Positions 14,912 to 23,939 of a stretch of 45,637 bases of DNA are shown piece by piece (the stretch's first letter is position 1; every line of letters begins with the position of its first letter). This DNA is from Pseudoalteromonas sp. XI10 (lineage in GTDB: Bacteria; Pseudomonadota; Gammaproteobacteria; Enterobacterales; Alteromonadaceae): NCBI RefSeq assembly GCF_001469895.1, contig NZ_LOPY01000049.1:1-45637 (forward strand), written 5' to 3'. The notes under the pieces were generated by a model. It searched no databases. It was not told where the DNA came from and saw only the letters and a program-made list of their open reading frames with translations. The position numbers were made by a program, and so were the translations under genes.

Positions 14912-15940
14912 ATGAGTAAGTTAACCAACCCAAGTTTACTATTGCTTCGTAATGAAGACGAACTTGTTGGGCAATCGATTTTAGTGGTTAACTTTGAGCA
15001 AGATGGCTTTTTACGCGAACTTAAAGCGTTAAATCCCGACGCAAAAATTACTGCGTTCAGTTATAACCACGCAAATGCCATGTATGCCAGTAAAATAGCC
15101 GGCATACATGCAGTGGTTGATCACACTATTCCAAATGGTAACTACGATTTAGTTATCTACTATTACCCAAAAGCAAAGCCAGAAGCACAAATGTGCCTTG
15201 ATAACATTCGTGCTGTTTGTCATCAAGATGCGCAACTATTTGTAGTAGGTGAAAATAAAAGCGGTGTTAAATCAGCAGAGAAACAACTAAAAGACCACTG
15301 TGGTTTTAGTAACAAGATCGATAGTGCCAAGCACTGTATTCTGTATTTATTCTCTGAGCTTACGCTAAACGATAACTTTGCTATCAGCCGTTACCACAAA
15401 CAATTCCAAGTAAAAGCCGGCGATATTGAATTTACTGCGATCAGTGTTCCAGGCGTATTTAACCACGGTGCGCTTGATGTAGGCACTGCGGTACTTCTGA
15501 ATAATGCGCCAACTGTTAATAAGGGTAAAGTACTCGACTTTGCTTGTGGCGCAGGCATTATTGCTACTTACTTAGGTTTAAAGCAGCCTGAGCTTGAATT
15601 TGTATGTAGCGATGTAAGTGCTCTTGCAACTTACGCCACTGAGCAAACACTTGCGTTAAATGACCTCAAAGGCCAAGCAATTTTGAGTGATGGCTTAACT
15701 GATATTAATGGTAAATTTGACCTAATCATCAGTAACCCACCGTTCCATACGGGGATTGCCACAGATTACACCATTGCCGAAGCATTTCTTAGCTCAGCAA
15801 AGCAACACTTGAGCAAGCAAGGTAAATTAACCATAGTTGCAAACAGCTTCTTAAAATACCCACCGATTTTAGAAGCACAATTTGGCCAATACAGCACAGA
15901 TTTCAAAAATACTAAATTTGCCGTTTACTCAGCTAAATAA
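14912..15940 (+). CDS. rsmC: 16S rRNA (guanine1207-N2)-methyltransferase RsmC
   Basis: This 342-aa protein has the two-domain RsmC layout. A degenerate N-terminal methyltransferase-like half is followed by a catalytic half with VLDFACGAGIIA (motif I), VCSDVSALA and the amino-methyltransferase signature SNPPFHTG (motif IV). The length matches E. coli RsmC. It methylates G1207 of 16S rRNA in the 30S subunit. It follows trmB closely. Confidence 0.94.
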   Translation: MSKLTNPSLLLLRNEDELVGQSILVVNFEQDGFLRELKALNPDAKITAFSYNHANAMYASKIAGIHAVVDHTIPNGNYDLVIYYYPKAKPEAQMCLDNIRAVCHQDAQLFVVGENKSGVKSAEKQLKDHCGFSNKIDSAKHCILYLFSELTLNDNFAISRYHKQFQVKAGDIEFTAISVPGVFNHGALDVGTAVLLNNAPTVNKGKVLDFACGAGIIATYLGLKQPELEFVCSDVSALATYATEQTLALNDLKGQAILSDGLTDINGKFDLIISNPPFHTGIATDYTIAEAFLSSAKQHLSKQGKLTIVANSFLKYPPILEAQFGQYSTDFKNTKFAVYSAK

Positions 15941-16058
15941 AAGTTGAGTAAATAGCTTATTCGTAGCAAAAATATTTTTTAAAATATTTAGTTACTTTCA
16001 AATGTCTTTGCTAGACTAAACTCTTACTAATAACAAAAATTCTGGCCTTCTATAGCGC

Positions 16059-17681
16059 ATGCCGATATTTTCGACACAAACAAGTATTCGTAAAGCGTTG
16101 ACCAATGCGGTAATGCTAGTCACTGCATTATGCTTGTCTTTGTCTATTTCTATTTCGACTTATCTAGACGTAAAAGAACAAAAAGCGCTGATTGTCGATA
16201 AAATCTTTATCCTGTCGGAATTAATTGCATACAACGCGCAAATTACGGTGTTATTTGACGATAACGAAACCGAATCTGAGCGCTTAAAGTCATTTGAATC
16301 TGTGCCGCTTATTAAAAACATCCATATTTATTCAATCGATGAGTTATCAAATGAGCCAGTGTTTTTTAGTAGCTTTAATGCCAATCGAACCCCACCAGTA
16401 CCCATTAAGGTTGGCAGTATAGATAACCTATTAGAGCCACGCTTCACAGATAAAGATATAGAGCTAATAACGCCTATCGTATACGAAGGGGATACCATAG
16501 GTTACGTGTATATTCGCGGTGGCTTAGACAGGTTAAACCAATATATTAATCGTAAAATTATCATTGATATTTTACTCACCCTATTCGTTTTAGTACTGGT
16601 GTATTTTGTTGCTAGACGTATTCAAAAACGCATTGCAAACCCTATTGATGAGCTAAGTAACCTACTGCAAGACGTGTCGAAAAACCATAACTATGATACT
16701 CGCGCACAAAAAACCAATATTGATGAAATAAACCAGCTAGCGGGCAGCTTAAATATCATGCTCTCGCGCACGCAAAAACAAATTGAGCGCCACGAAAAAG
16801 ACAAACAAGAAATAAAACAGCTTAACCAAAGCCTTGAAGAAAAAGTAAATCAACGCACAATCGCATTACGTGAGGCTAACCAAGAGCTGCTCAATACCCT
16901 TGAGCGTATGCACCAATACCAAAACCAAATCGTCGAAAATGAGAAAATGGCGTCACTGGGGCAAATGGTTGCAGGTGTTGCTCATGAGGTTAACACGCCT
17001 ATTGGGCTAGGTATTACAGGCTCAACGCTGTTACGTGACAAGCTGGCAGAAATTCACGCACAGTTTGAACAAAAAACTTTAACTTCAGCACACTTAAAAC
17101 GCTTTATTAATGACGGCATTGAAAACCTCGATCTTATCTATCGCAACCTTAACCGTGCAGCAGAGCTCGTATCTAGCTTTAAAAAGGTGGCGGTTAATCA
17201 AGATGTAGAAGTCAGCACCAAAATCAATTTAAATGATTTATTAAATGATGTGGTGATGTCGATGCGCTCAGAGATTCAATATCGTAATCCTAAAATTACG
17301 ATTAACTGTAGCAATGACGTTAGTATTGAAACCAAATCGGGGCCGTTACAACAAGTACTACAACAGCTGCTAAGCAACTCTGTTATACATGCATTTAGCG
17401 ATAGCCAAGATAATGAAATCACCTTTAATGTTGATCGCAACGAAAGTAGCTTGAGTATTCATTACTTCGATAATGGTATTGGCGTTGAGAAATCAATTCG
17501 CAAACGTATTTTCGACCCATTTGTAACCACAAAACGTGGTGAAGGTGGCAGTGGTTTGGGCATGCACCTAGTTTATAACTTAGTGACTCAAGCACTTGGT
17601 GGTAGCATCGTATACGATGAACTAGCTGACGAAGGGGCTCACTTTATTATAACTCTGCCATTGCAAGAGGGTGCAGCGTAA
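16059..17681 (+). CDS. membrane sensor histidine kinase paired with a YfiR-like protein
   Basis: This 540-aa kinase has TM1 at about 16-35, a periplasmic region of about 130 aa (resembling CHASE8-type sensor domains, with LFDDNETES and a later PIVYEGDTIGYVYIRG stretch), TM2 at about 166-185, HAMP with NPIDELSNLL, and a long coiled coil (240-295). HisKA has H309 (GVAHEVNTPIG), and HATPase_c has N/DNGIG and GGSGLGMHLV boxes. There is no receiver domain. The stop overlaps the next start (TAATG), so it is translationally coupled to the periplasmic YfiR-family gene. That pairing suggests that YfiR-like protein modulates the sensor domain, as YfiR does for the cyclase YfiN. No response regulator is in the operon; ArcA lies 106 bp beyond. 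Confidence 0.85.
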   Translation: MPIFSTQTSIRKALTNAVMLVTALCLSLSISISTYLDVKEQKALIVDKIFILSELIAYNAQITVLFDDNETESERLKSFESVPLIKNIHIYSIDELSNEPVFFSSFNANRTPPVPIKVGSIDNLLEPRFTDKDIELITPIVYEGDTIGYVYIRGGLDRLNQYINRKIIIDILLTLFVLVLVYFVARRIQKRIANPIDELSNLLQDVSKNHNYDTRAQKTNIDEINQLAGSLNIMLSRTQKQIERHEKDKQEIKQLNQSLEEKVNQRTIALREANQELLNTLERMHQYQNQIVENEKMASLGQMVAGVAHEVNTPIGLGITGSTLLRDKLAEIHAQFEQKTLTSAHLKRFINDGIENLDLIYRNLNRAAELVSSFKKVAVNQDVEVSTKINLNDLLNDVVMSMRSEIQYRNPKITINCSNDVSIETKSGPLQQVLQQLLSNSVIHAFSDSQDNEITFNVDRNESSLSIHYFDNGIGVEKSIRKRIFDPFVTTKRGEGGSGLGMHLVYNLVTQALGGSIVYDELADEGAHFIITLPLQEGAA

Positions 17682-18202
17682 TGAGATTAGTGAGTTGTAT
17701 CTTATTAGCTTTGCTTGTTGTATGCCCTGCATTTGCCAAATCACCGGACCAAGTTAAATCAGCCTTTTTGTATCAAATTGCTAAGTTCACGAAGTTTAAT
17801 GACCAAGTGAACCCTCCCCCTATTTCATTTTGTTTTTATGACTTAGATAAAGGTCCTGGAGCGTTCCTTAAAGATAGAAATGAACTGCAAATTAACAAAA
17901 AACCAATTAACGTTATATTAGTGAAAAAAACCCAGCAAATTTCTGAACTTTCTCAAGTTTGTGATATCACATACATTGATGAAACATTAGAAAATGATAT
18001 ACTTCCACTTTGGACCGATACAATTTCATTGGATACTTTAACAATAGGTGAAAGTATCAGCTTTTTAGAAAATGGCGGTATAGCCTCTCTGGTTCAAGAA
18101 GGAAATAAAATCCGACTGTATATCAATAAGCAGCACGTATTGCAGCATAACTTTAAAGTGCAATCTCGATTGTTAGCTATGGCTAAGTTTTATCCAAATT
18201 GA
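17681..18202 (+). CDS. YfiR family (DUF4154) periplasmic protein
   Basis: This 173-aa protein has a clear signal peptide (MRLVSCILLALLVVCPAFA, cleavage after about residue 19) and the YfiR pattern: KSAFLYQIAKFTKF, a two-strand core, then SFLENGGIASLVQEGNKIRLYIN and a C-terminal RLLAMAKFYP. In Pseudomonas YfiR is a periplasmic repressor of the diguanylate cyclase YfiN. Here the partner is instead a histidine kinase, joined by a 1-nt stop/start overlap. It contains two cysteines (C52 and C94, counted roughly), which could form a disulfide as in YfiR. Confidence 0.85.
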   Translation: MRLVSCILLALLVVCPAFAKSPDQVKSAFLYQIAKFTKFNDQVNPPPISFCFYDLDKGPGAFLKDRNELQINKKPINVILVKKTQQISELSQVCDITYIDETLENDILPLWTDTISLDTLTIGESISFLENGGIASLVQEGNKIRLYINKQHVLQHNFKVQSRLLAMAKFYPN

Positions 18203-18208
18203 TTTTAC

Positions 18209-18237
18209 TTGTTAACAATTGGATCTAATCCTATAAT
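18209..18237 (+). promoter_or_regulatory. candidate sigma-70 promoter upstream of arcA
   Basis: TTGTTA (18209-18214), a 17-bp spacer and a perfect TATAAT (18232-18237). It starts only 7 bp after the yfiR-like stop and would give arcA a 5' leader of about 65 nt. Confidence 0.6.
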
Positions 18238-18243
18238 CTCTAG

Positions 18244-18275
18244 TATTCGGTTTTGCTTGATAATACCGAATTTTT
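18244..18275 (+). terminator. hairpin plus T-run in the arcA leader (terminator or attenuator)
   Basis: ATTCGGT (18244-18250/1) pairs with ACCGAAT (18265-18271) and is followed by TTTTT. It lies downstream of the candidate promoter and 32 bp before the arcA start, so it may end the kinase-YfiR transcript, attenuate arcA, or both. Confidence 0.5.
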
Positions 18276-18307
18276 GTAAATAAAATTTCCGAAAAGGTTA
18301 ATATACA

Positions 18308-19024
18308 ATGCAAACGCCAGTCATTCTGATCGTAGAGGATGAAGACGTAACTCGACTAAACCTCGTTAGTTTATTTGAAGCTGAAGGTTACAAAGTTATT
18401 GAAGCCATTGATGGCGATGATATGCATGACAAGCTTACAAATAATGATGATGTGAACCTTGTAGTTATGGACATCAACCTACCAGGTAAAAACGGGCTAA
18501 TCTTAGCGCGTGAATTACGTCAAAAACGTAACGTTGGTTTAATTTTCTTAACAGGTCGTGACAACGACGTTGATCGCATTTTAGGTCTTGAAATTGGTGC
18601 TGATGATTACATCACAAAACCATTCAACCCTCGCGAATTAACTATTCGTGCTCGTAACCTTATTTCGCGCACAGCCCTTGGTGGCGAAGAAGCGAATATC
18701 GAAACAAATGGTGTTATCACATTTAACGGTTGGGAACTTGATGAAAATAGCCGTTGTTTAACATCTCCAAGCGGCGACGCTAAACGTTTACCTAAAGGTG
18801 AATACCGCGCGCTACGCTTAATGCTTGACTCACCGGGTCGTATCTTCAGCCGTGAGCAATTAATCAAGCACATGACTGGCCGTGAGCTTCGCGCTAACGA
18901 CCGTACTGTAGACGTAACAATTCGTCGTATCAGAAAACACTTTGAAAGCGATAACAGCACATCTGAGCTGATCAGCACCATCCATGGTGAAGGCTATCGT
19001 TTCATTGGTAAAATCGACAGCTAA
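18308..19024 (+). CDS. arcA: aerobic respiration response regulator ArcA
   Basis: This 238-aa OmpR/PhoB-family regulator has a receiver domain with the acidic pair in VEDEDVTR, phospho-acceptor D54 ([12 protein letters not shown]) and K ([11 protein letters not shown]). It is followed by a winged-helix domain ending [36 protein letters not shown] and the length are typical of ArcA. It is the phosphorylated output of ArcB and represses or activates respiratory genes according to redox state. The gene faces arcB end to end with only 6 bp between the stop codons, unlike in E. coli where the two are unlinked. Confidence 0.95.
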   Translation: MQTPVILIVEDEDVTRLNLVSLFEAEGYKVIEAIDGDDMHDKLTNNDDVNLVVMDINLPGKNGLILARELRQKRNVGLIFLTGRDNDVDRILGLEIGADDYITKPFNPRELTIRARNLISRTALGGEEANIETNGVITFNGWELDENSRCLTSPSGDAKRLPKGEYRALRLMLDSPGRIFSREQLIKHMTGRELRANDRTVDVTIRRIRKHFESDNSTSELISTIHGEGYRFIGKIDS

Positions 19025-19030
19025 TTAGAA

Positions 19031-21358
19031 TTAATCTTCTAACTGTTGTAAGAATAATTGGAGGGCGTCACGCCCTTCATTTATTTTCACTGCTAACTCA
19101 TCAAGCCACTGCTGTAACTCTTCGCTACTCTCTTCAAGCGCGCCATGTTCCATCTTCTTAGCATGTAACTGCACATCGTTTAAGCCTACAGAGCCAGCCG
19201 CACCTTTTAATTTATGCGCCACCGATTTGTACTCTTCTCTATCATCTGCCGCTAACGCATCTGCAAGCTCAGTTTGGTACTGAGGGTTTAGCTTATTAAA
19301 TAACTCACAGCTGCGATTAAAGATAACTAGCCCCATTGAGCCAACAAAGTCTTCGATGGTTTCTATATCGAGAAGCTCAACGCGAATACCCGATAAATCT
19401 TTTTCAGTTACAGCTTTAATTGACTCAGGCTGGCAGTTTTGTTGCTGCTTGATATCAAATAGCTCGCCGAGCATTTTATCGAGTTTAGTGGTGTTGATAG
19501 GCTTAGCAAGTGCGCCTTGAATGTTAATACCTGCAAGCTCTTCTTCGGCGCTACGCACGTTGGCAGTTAAGGCAACGATTGGCAAGTTATCAAAGTGTTC
19601 ATCGTCACGAATTTGACGAGCAACTTCATCACCATTGATATCTGGTAATTGCATATCAAGTAAAACTAGGTCTAAGTCATCTTCTGTGTAGACAAACGAC
19701 AGTGCATCTTCACCAGTTTCAGCCCAAATAACTTCGTGACCACGCTGCTCAAGTAAGTTGGTAGCAATTTCGGCATTTAGCGGCACATCTTCCACTAAAA
19801 GAATGTTTAAACTGCTTACCGCATAACTTTGCTCGGTAGGCGCAATACAAAGCTTAAGCGGTATTTCAACAACAAAAACACTGCCCTCACCTTCAGTACT
19901 GCTGACATTAATTTCACCTTTCATTGCGCTAACAAGCGCTTTTGTTACCGCAAGGCCGATACCAGAGCCAATAGCATTGGTACCGTTGATATCTGGTGCT
20001 TTGTAGTACATGTCAAAAATACGATGCAGCTGCTCTTGTGGAATACCTTGACCCGTGTCGCTCACACGCATCACTAACCACGGACCATCAGCACGATTCT
20101 CACGGCGGCATTCAAGCTCTACATGGCCTTGCTGAGTGAACTTAACGGCATTGTTGATAAGGTTCCAAACAACTTGACGTAAACGAGTCGGATCAAGAGA
20201 CGCGTAAACATCCAATGTGCCTTTACGTTTAATATTAAACTCAAGGCCTTTTTGTTCAGCAATTAAACCTGCAAAGTTCACTACGTCATTAATAAAGTCG
20301 GCCACATTGACTGAGTCAGCAACAATATCGAGCTGCTCACGGTCAATTTTATCCAAGTCGATAATATCGTTAAAAATATTGCCAAGGGTTTCAGCACTTG
20401 AAAACACCGTGTTACACCAACTACGTTGCTGTTTATCGAGTTCAGTATCAAGTAGCATGCGGGTTAAACCCACAATACCGTTAAGCGGCGTTCTTAATTC
20501 ATGGCTTAAAGTTGCAATGAATTTCCCTTTATCTTTATAAGCTGCTTCAAGGGCTTGTGCTGCTTCTTTACGACTGGTGATATCACGGCCAAAGGCAAGC
20601 AAACCTATGTACTCACCTTTTTCATTAATAAAAGGTAACTTACGCATTTCAAACCAGCGCTTTTCACCATCAACGGGGTATTCAACGTCAAGCGTCAGAG
20701 CTTGGTGGGTTTGAGATACTTTTTTGTCGGTGCGCAGTACTTCTGGTAAATAATCACTTGGGTAGATCTCTTCAACACTCTTACCGATTAACTCATCGCT
20801 GCTTTTACCTATCACTTGTTCAAACATTTTATTACAGCCAGCAAATACACCATTGTTATCGCGGTAATAAAATAAATCGGGAGATGAGTCGACAATAGAG
20901 CGCAATAGCATGCCTTGTTGTGCAAGCTCTTGTTGGGTCTTCTTACGCTCGGCAATTTCGCGTCTGAGCTCTTCTATTGCTCTGTGTTTGGCATGAAACG
21001 CCATTTTACGCTCATCAATCTCTTCGTTTAAGCGACTGATATTGTCTTTTAGCGTTTGGTTGAGCAGTTTTTCTTGTTTGGTTGCGCTATCTAGGTAGCT
21101 ATAAGAGGCTTCTAATTGGCGAATTGAGTTAAGCAGTACAGTTATTAAAATCGGCGATACCACCGCAGTGAAGAACATCACGGCCAAAACATCAACTAAA
21201 GTTACCGTACCAACTGCTACATAATAAAACATGCACGATAAGATCAGCGACATGACCAATAATAAGGCATAACAGGCGGCGGCAGTTTTAAACTCACCAT
21301 ACTTAGAAATAAAGCTTGAGAGTGTGCGAGCCCACGGACTCAAAGAAGAATCAATCAT
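19031..21358 (-). CDS. arcB: aerobic respiration hybrid sensor kinase ArcB
   Basis: This 775-aa kinase is ArcB-like throughout. Two membrane helices (about 24-48 and 53-77) have a very short periplasmic loop, followed by a coiled coil/leucine-rich linker (90-150) and a PAS domain (about 153-265). HisKA has H286 (ATLSHELRTPLNG), and HATPase_c has NAVKF and GSGIGLAV boxes. The receiver has D568 (LLDMQLPD), and the Hpt domain has H715 (SVAHKLKGAAG). The E. coli redox cysteine Cys180 has a counterpart at Cys175 (VFAGCNKMF). I see no second PAS cysteine corresponding to Cys241. The gene is convergent with arcA. Confidence 0.95.
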   Translation of the reverse strand: MIDSSLSPWARTLSSFISKYGEFKTAAACYALLLVMSLILSCMFYYVAVGTVTLVDVLAVMFFTAVVSPILITVLLNSIRQLEASYSYLDSATKQEKLLNQTLKDNISRLNEEIDERKMAFHAKHRAIEELRREIAERKKTQQELAQQGMLLRSIVDSSPDLFYYRDNNGVFAGCNKMFEQVIGKSSDELIGKSVEEIYPSDYLPEVLRTDKKVSQTHQALTLDVEYPVDGEKRWFEMRKLPFINEKGEYIGLLAFGRDITSRKEAAQALEAAYKDKGKFIATLSHELRTPLNGIVGLTRMLLDTELDKQQRSWCNTVFSSAETLGNIFNDIIDLDKIDREQLDIVADSVNVADFINDVVNFAGLIAEQKGLEFNIKRKGTLDVYASLDPTRLRQVVWNLINNAVKFTQQGHVELECRRENRADGPWLVMRVSDTGQGIPQEQLHRIFDMYYKAPDINGTNAIGSGIGLAVTKALVSAMKGEINVSSTEGEGSVFVVEIPLKLCIAPTEQSYAVSSLNILLVEDVPLNAEIATNLLEQRGHEVIWAETGEDALSFVYTEDDLDLVLLDMQLPDINGDEVARQIRDDEHFDNLPIVALTANVRSAEEELAGINIQGALAKPINTTKLDKMLGELFDIKQQQNCQPESIKAVTEKDLSGIRVELLDIETIEDFVGSMGLVIFNRSCELFNKLNPQYQTELADALAADDREEYKSVAHKLKGAAGSVGLNDVQLHAKKMEHGALEESSEELQQWLDELAVKINEGRDALQLFLQQLED

Positions 21359-21531
21359 ATATAAAGCTTAGGCACATAATCGAAAAAAAACAGCATAGCT
21401 AATTTTATCACTATTCCTTTAGAAATATTCATATTGTGCGATAAACATAGAATTTTTTCATCAACGCCGCTTTTTTATATTTTTTCATGTAAAATACCGC
21501 GCTTTAATAATTGCAAAGAATGAGTATTACC

Positions 21532-22452
21532 ATGCAAACCACAATGCCAGATATTGCTGATACGGCTCCCGCCTTACAAACAGGTAAATTAGACTGGGTT
21601 GGCATGGGCGAAATTGAACTTCCTTTCATTTTTGAAACTCGCAATATTGCCCCTGTAAATGTAATTGCCAAGGCACGCGCTTTTGTAAACTTGCATAAAG
21701 AAGACGCCAAAGGCATTCATATGTCGCGTTTATTTTTAGCCCTTGATACCTTATCAACCGAGCAGCAAGTTAATCCACAAACTCTCAAGCAAGCACTTGA
21801 TGCCTTTATTAGCAGCCATGATGATTTAAGTGACCAAGCACAAATCGAATTCAAATTTGAGCTACCTCTGCGTCGTAAATCTTTATTAAGTGGCAAAGTA
21901 GGTTGGAAAAATTACCCTATCCATCTGATCGCTAAGATCAACCAAGGCATTGTAAGTTTTGAGTTAATGGTTGATGTGACTTACTCGTCTACATGCCCAT
22001 GTTCAGCGGCTCTTGCTCGTCAATTAATTCAAAATGCCTTTAGCGAAAAGTTTGCAGAGCAAAATATTGATAAGCAAACTGTTTTAGAATGGCTAGGCAC
22101 AACTGATGGCATTGTTGCTACACCACACTCACAACGTTCAATTGCAAACGTGAAAGTAAAGCTCGACAGCAAAATTGACAGTTTTGATGTGGTTGGCTTA
22201 ATTGATGCTTTAGAAGCTGAGCTAAAAACGCCAGTACAAGCGGCAGTTAAACGTGAAGATGAGCAAGAGTTTGCCCGCTTGAATGGTCAAAACCTCATGT
22301 TCTGCGAAGATGCTGCACGTAAAATTAAAGGTTTACTTGAACAGCAAAACTACGCAGATTATTGGCTGCAAATAAACCACTATGAATCACTTCATGCCCA
22401 TGACGCAGTAGCTATCGCTGTTAAAGGTGTTGCTGGCGGATACACGGCTTAA
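21532..22452 (+). CDS. folE2: GTP cyclohydrolase FolE2 (type IB)
   Basis: FolE2 converts GTP to 7,8-dihydroneopterin triphosphate for folate (and queuosine) synthesis. It is the zinc-independent alternative to FolE. The family is recognised from MPDIA near the start, [36 protein letters not shown] with the metal-ligand Cys, and [14 protein letters not shown] prefer ATG 21532 (306 aa), which brings MPDIA close to the N-terminus; ATG 21520 and TTG 21511 in the same frame are alternatives and the ribosome binding site is weak for all. In many bacteria folE2 is induced by zinc limitation through Zur, but I find no clear Zur box here. Confidence 0.93.
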   Translation: MQTTMPDIADTAPALQTGKLDWVGMGEIELPFIFETRNIAPVNVIAKARAFVNLHKEDAKGIHMSRLFLALDTLSTEQQVNPQTLKQALDAFISSHDDLSDQAQIEFKFELPLRRKSLLSGKVGWKNYPIHLIAKINQGIVSFELMVDVTYSSTCPCSAALARQLIQNAFSEKFAEQNIDKQTVLEWLGTTDGIVATPHSQRSIANVKVKLDSKIDSFDVVGLIDALEAELKTPVQAAVKREDEQEFARLNGQNLMFCEDAARKIKGLLEQQNYADYWLQINHYESLHAHDAVAIAVKGVAGGYTA

Positions 22453-22533
22453 AAATTTCGGGTGACTCCACGCACTTAGGCACGCTAATTGCTATTAATT
22501 TTCAGTGTCAATTTGTTGTTGTGGAGTTACCGT

Positions 22534-23127
22534 ATGGAATTCGCTTTATTATCAATTTTAGTATTAGTCGTAGTAGCCTCTGTTGTTGCGTCAAAGTTTA
22601 CCGATGAAGGCGGAAACCCTTATCCTTTCACTCGTAAGCAAACTGTTTTTACGCAAGTTGAGAGTGCTTTTTTACATCTTCTAGAACGTGCTGTAGGCGA
22701 CCAATATAAAATCGTCAGCCGCGTTAAACTCATTGATTTAATCGACTGTAAGCAAGGCTTATCTATCAAAGCTAAACGAGCTGCAATGGCTAAAGCCAAA
22801 AACAAACAGTTAGATTACGTGCTTATCGACAAAGACAAACTTACTATTGTTGCCGCTGTTGATTTAGTCAATAACACCAACCGCGACGGCCATAAAGCCC
22901 AGCGTGACTGGTTTGTTAGTGGCGCGTTAGAAGCGGCAGGCATCCCGCATATTCGCATGAAGGTAAAATCAGGTTATCAACCAAGAGAAGTACGTGATGC
23001 AATCATGTTTAAGCTTGGTAAACCTGCAGCAGCGCCTGCAAGACCTGCACGCAACCGCGTTACTAAACCTGCGGTATTGTCACCATCACAAGCAAAAGCA
23101 CACTCAACGGCGCTTGCAGAAATATAA
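22534..23127 (+). CDS. DUF2726 domain protein, membrane-anchored
   Basis: This 197-aa protein starts at ATG 22534 with GTGGAG 8-13 bp upstream; the frame open to 22489 is not needed. It has one N-terminal membrane helix (about 3-20, LLSILVLVVVASVVAS). A soluble DUF2726 domain follows, with YPFTRKQTVFTQVESAFLHLLE, LDYVLIDKD and a KAQRDWFVSGALEAAGIPHIR stretch. The fold has been compared with endonuclease-like domains, with D/E..K residues visible in DYVLIDKDKLTIVAAVDL, but the biological role is unknown. The tail is rich in Ala, Pro and Arg and probably disordered. A terminator follows at 23145. Confidence 0.8.
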   Translation: MEFALLSILVLVVVASVVASKFTDEGGNPYPFTRKQTVFTQVESAFLHLLERAVGDQYKIVSRVKLIDLIDCKQGLSIKAKRAAMAKAKNKQLDYVLIDKDKLTIVAAVDLVNNTNRDGHKAQRDWFVSGALEAAGIPHIRMKVKSGYQPREVRDAIMFKLGKPAAAPARPARNRVTKPAVLSPSQAKAHSTALAEI

Positions 23128-23144
23128 CCTGTCATAATATTGGC

Positions 23145-23173
23145 AAAAGCAGACTTTAAGGTCTGCTTTTTTG
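23145..23173 (+). terminator. terminator after the DUF2726 gene
   Basis: AAAAGCAGAC-TTTAAG-GTCTGCTTTT followed by TTTG. Confidence 0.85.
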
Positions 23174-23230
23174 TTTGTTTTAGACATTTTTAGGTATAAT
23201 CATCCTATTCAATCTAAGGAATCAAATATT

Positions 23231-23938
23231 ATGCACGTTGGTATTATTGGCGCGATGGAGCCAGAAGTAAAAATCTTACGCGAAGCGATGACAAACCCAA
23301 GCATCATGACTAAAGCTGGTTTTACCTTTTACACCGGTGAACTAGCGGGTAACACAGTTACTTTAGTTCAATCTGGTATTGGTAAAGTAGCTTCTGCAGT
23401 AGCAACAACACTACTAATCGATAACTTCAGTCCAGATTGTGTGATCAACACAGGTTCTGCAGGTGGTTTTGAGCCATCGCTAAATGTAGGCGATGTGGTT
23501 ATTTCTTCAGAAGTACGCCATCATGACGTAGACGTAACTGCATTCGGTTACGAAATCGGCCAAGTACCACAAATGCCAGCTGGCTTTGCTGCGCACCCTA
23601 AACTGATTGAAGCGGCTGAACAAAGCGTAAGTCAAATCAGCGATGTTAAAACCATGATTGGCCTAATTTGTACTGGTGATTCATTCATGTGTGACCCGGT
23701 ACGAATTGAAAAAACACGTGCTGAATTCCCAACTATGCTTGCAGTAGAAATGGAAGGTGCAGCAATTGCACAAGCTTGTCATGTGCTAGAAACACCATTT
23801 GTTGTTATTCGTTCAATGTCTGACATTGCTGGCAAAGAGTCGCCGCAATCATTTGAAGAGTATATCGAAACGGCATCTATCAACTCATCTAAAATGGTTG
23901 TTGCTCTTTTAGAGAAGCTAACATCGGTGAGTTTATAA
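23231..23938 (+). CDS. mtnN: 5'-methylthioadenosine/S-adenosylhomocysteine nucleosidase
   Basis: This 235-aa enzyme hydrolyses MTA and SAH, feeding methionine salvage and, via S-ribosylhomocysteine, AI-2 synthesis. The start is ATG 23231 ([13 protein letters not shown]), preceded by TAAGGAA. Family landmarks are VVLIQSGIGKV-like [43 protein letters not shown] and [10 protein letters not shown], with SDIA containing the catalytic Asp. It ends 1 bp before a CbiB-like gene that starts with GTG, so the two are coupled, as in Vibrio and Shewanella relatives. Confidence 0.95.
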   Translation: MHVGIIGAMEPEVKILREAMTNPSIMTKAGFTFYTGELAGNTVTLVQSGIGKVASAVATTLLIDNFSPDCVINTGSAGGFEPSLNVGDVVISSEVRHHDVDVTAFGYEIGQVPQMPAGFAAHPKLIEAAEQSVSQISDVKTMIGLICTGDSFMCDPVRIEKTRAEFPTMLAVEMEGAAIAQACHVLETPFVVIRSMSDIAGKESPQSFEEYIETASINSSKMVVALLEKLTSVSL

Positions 23939-23939
23939 G

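Noticed and set aside
21440..21531. Zur operator before folE2
   Set aside because: No palindrome close to the Zur consensus was found in the AT-rich upstream region.
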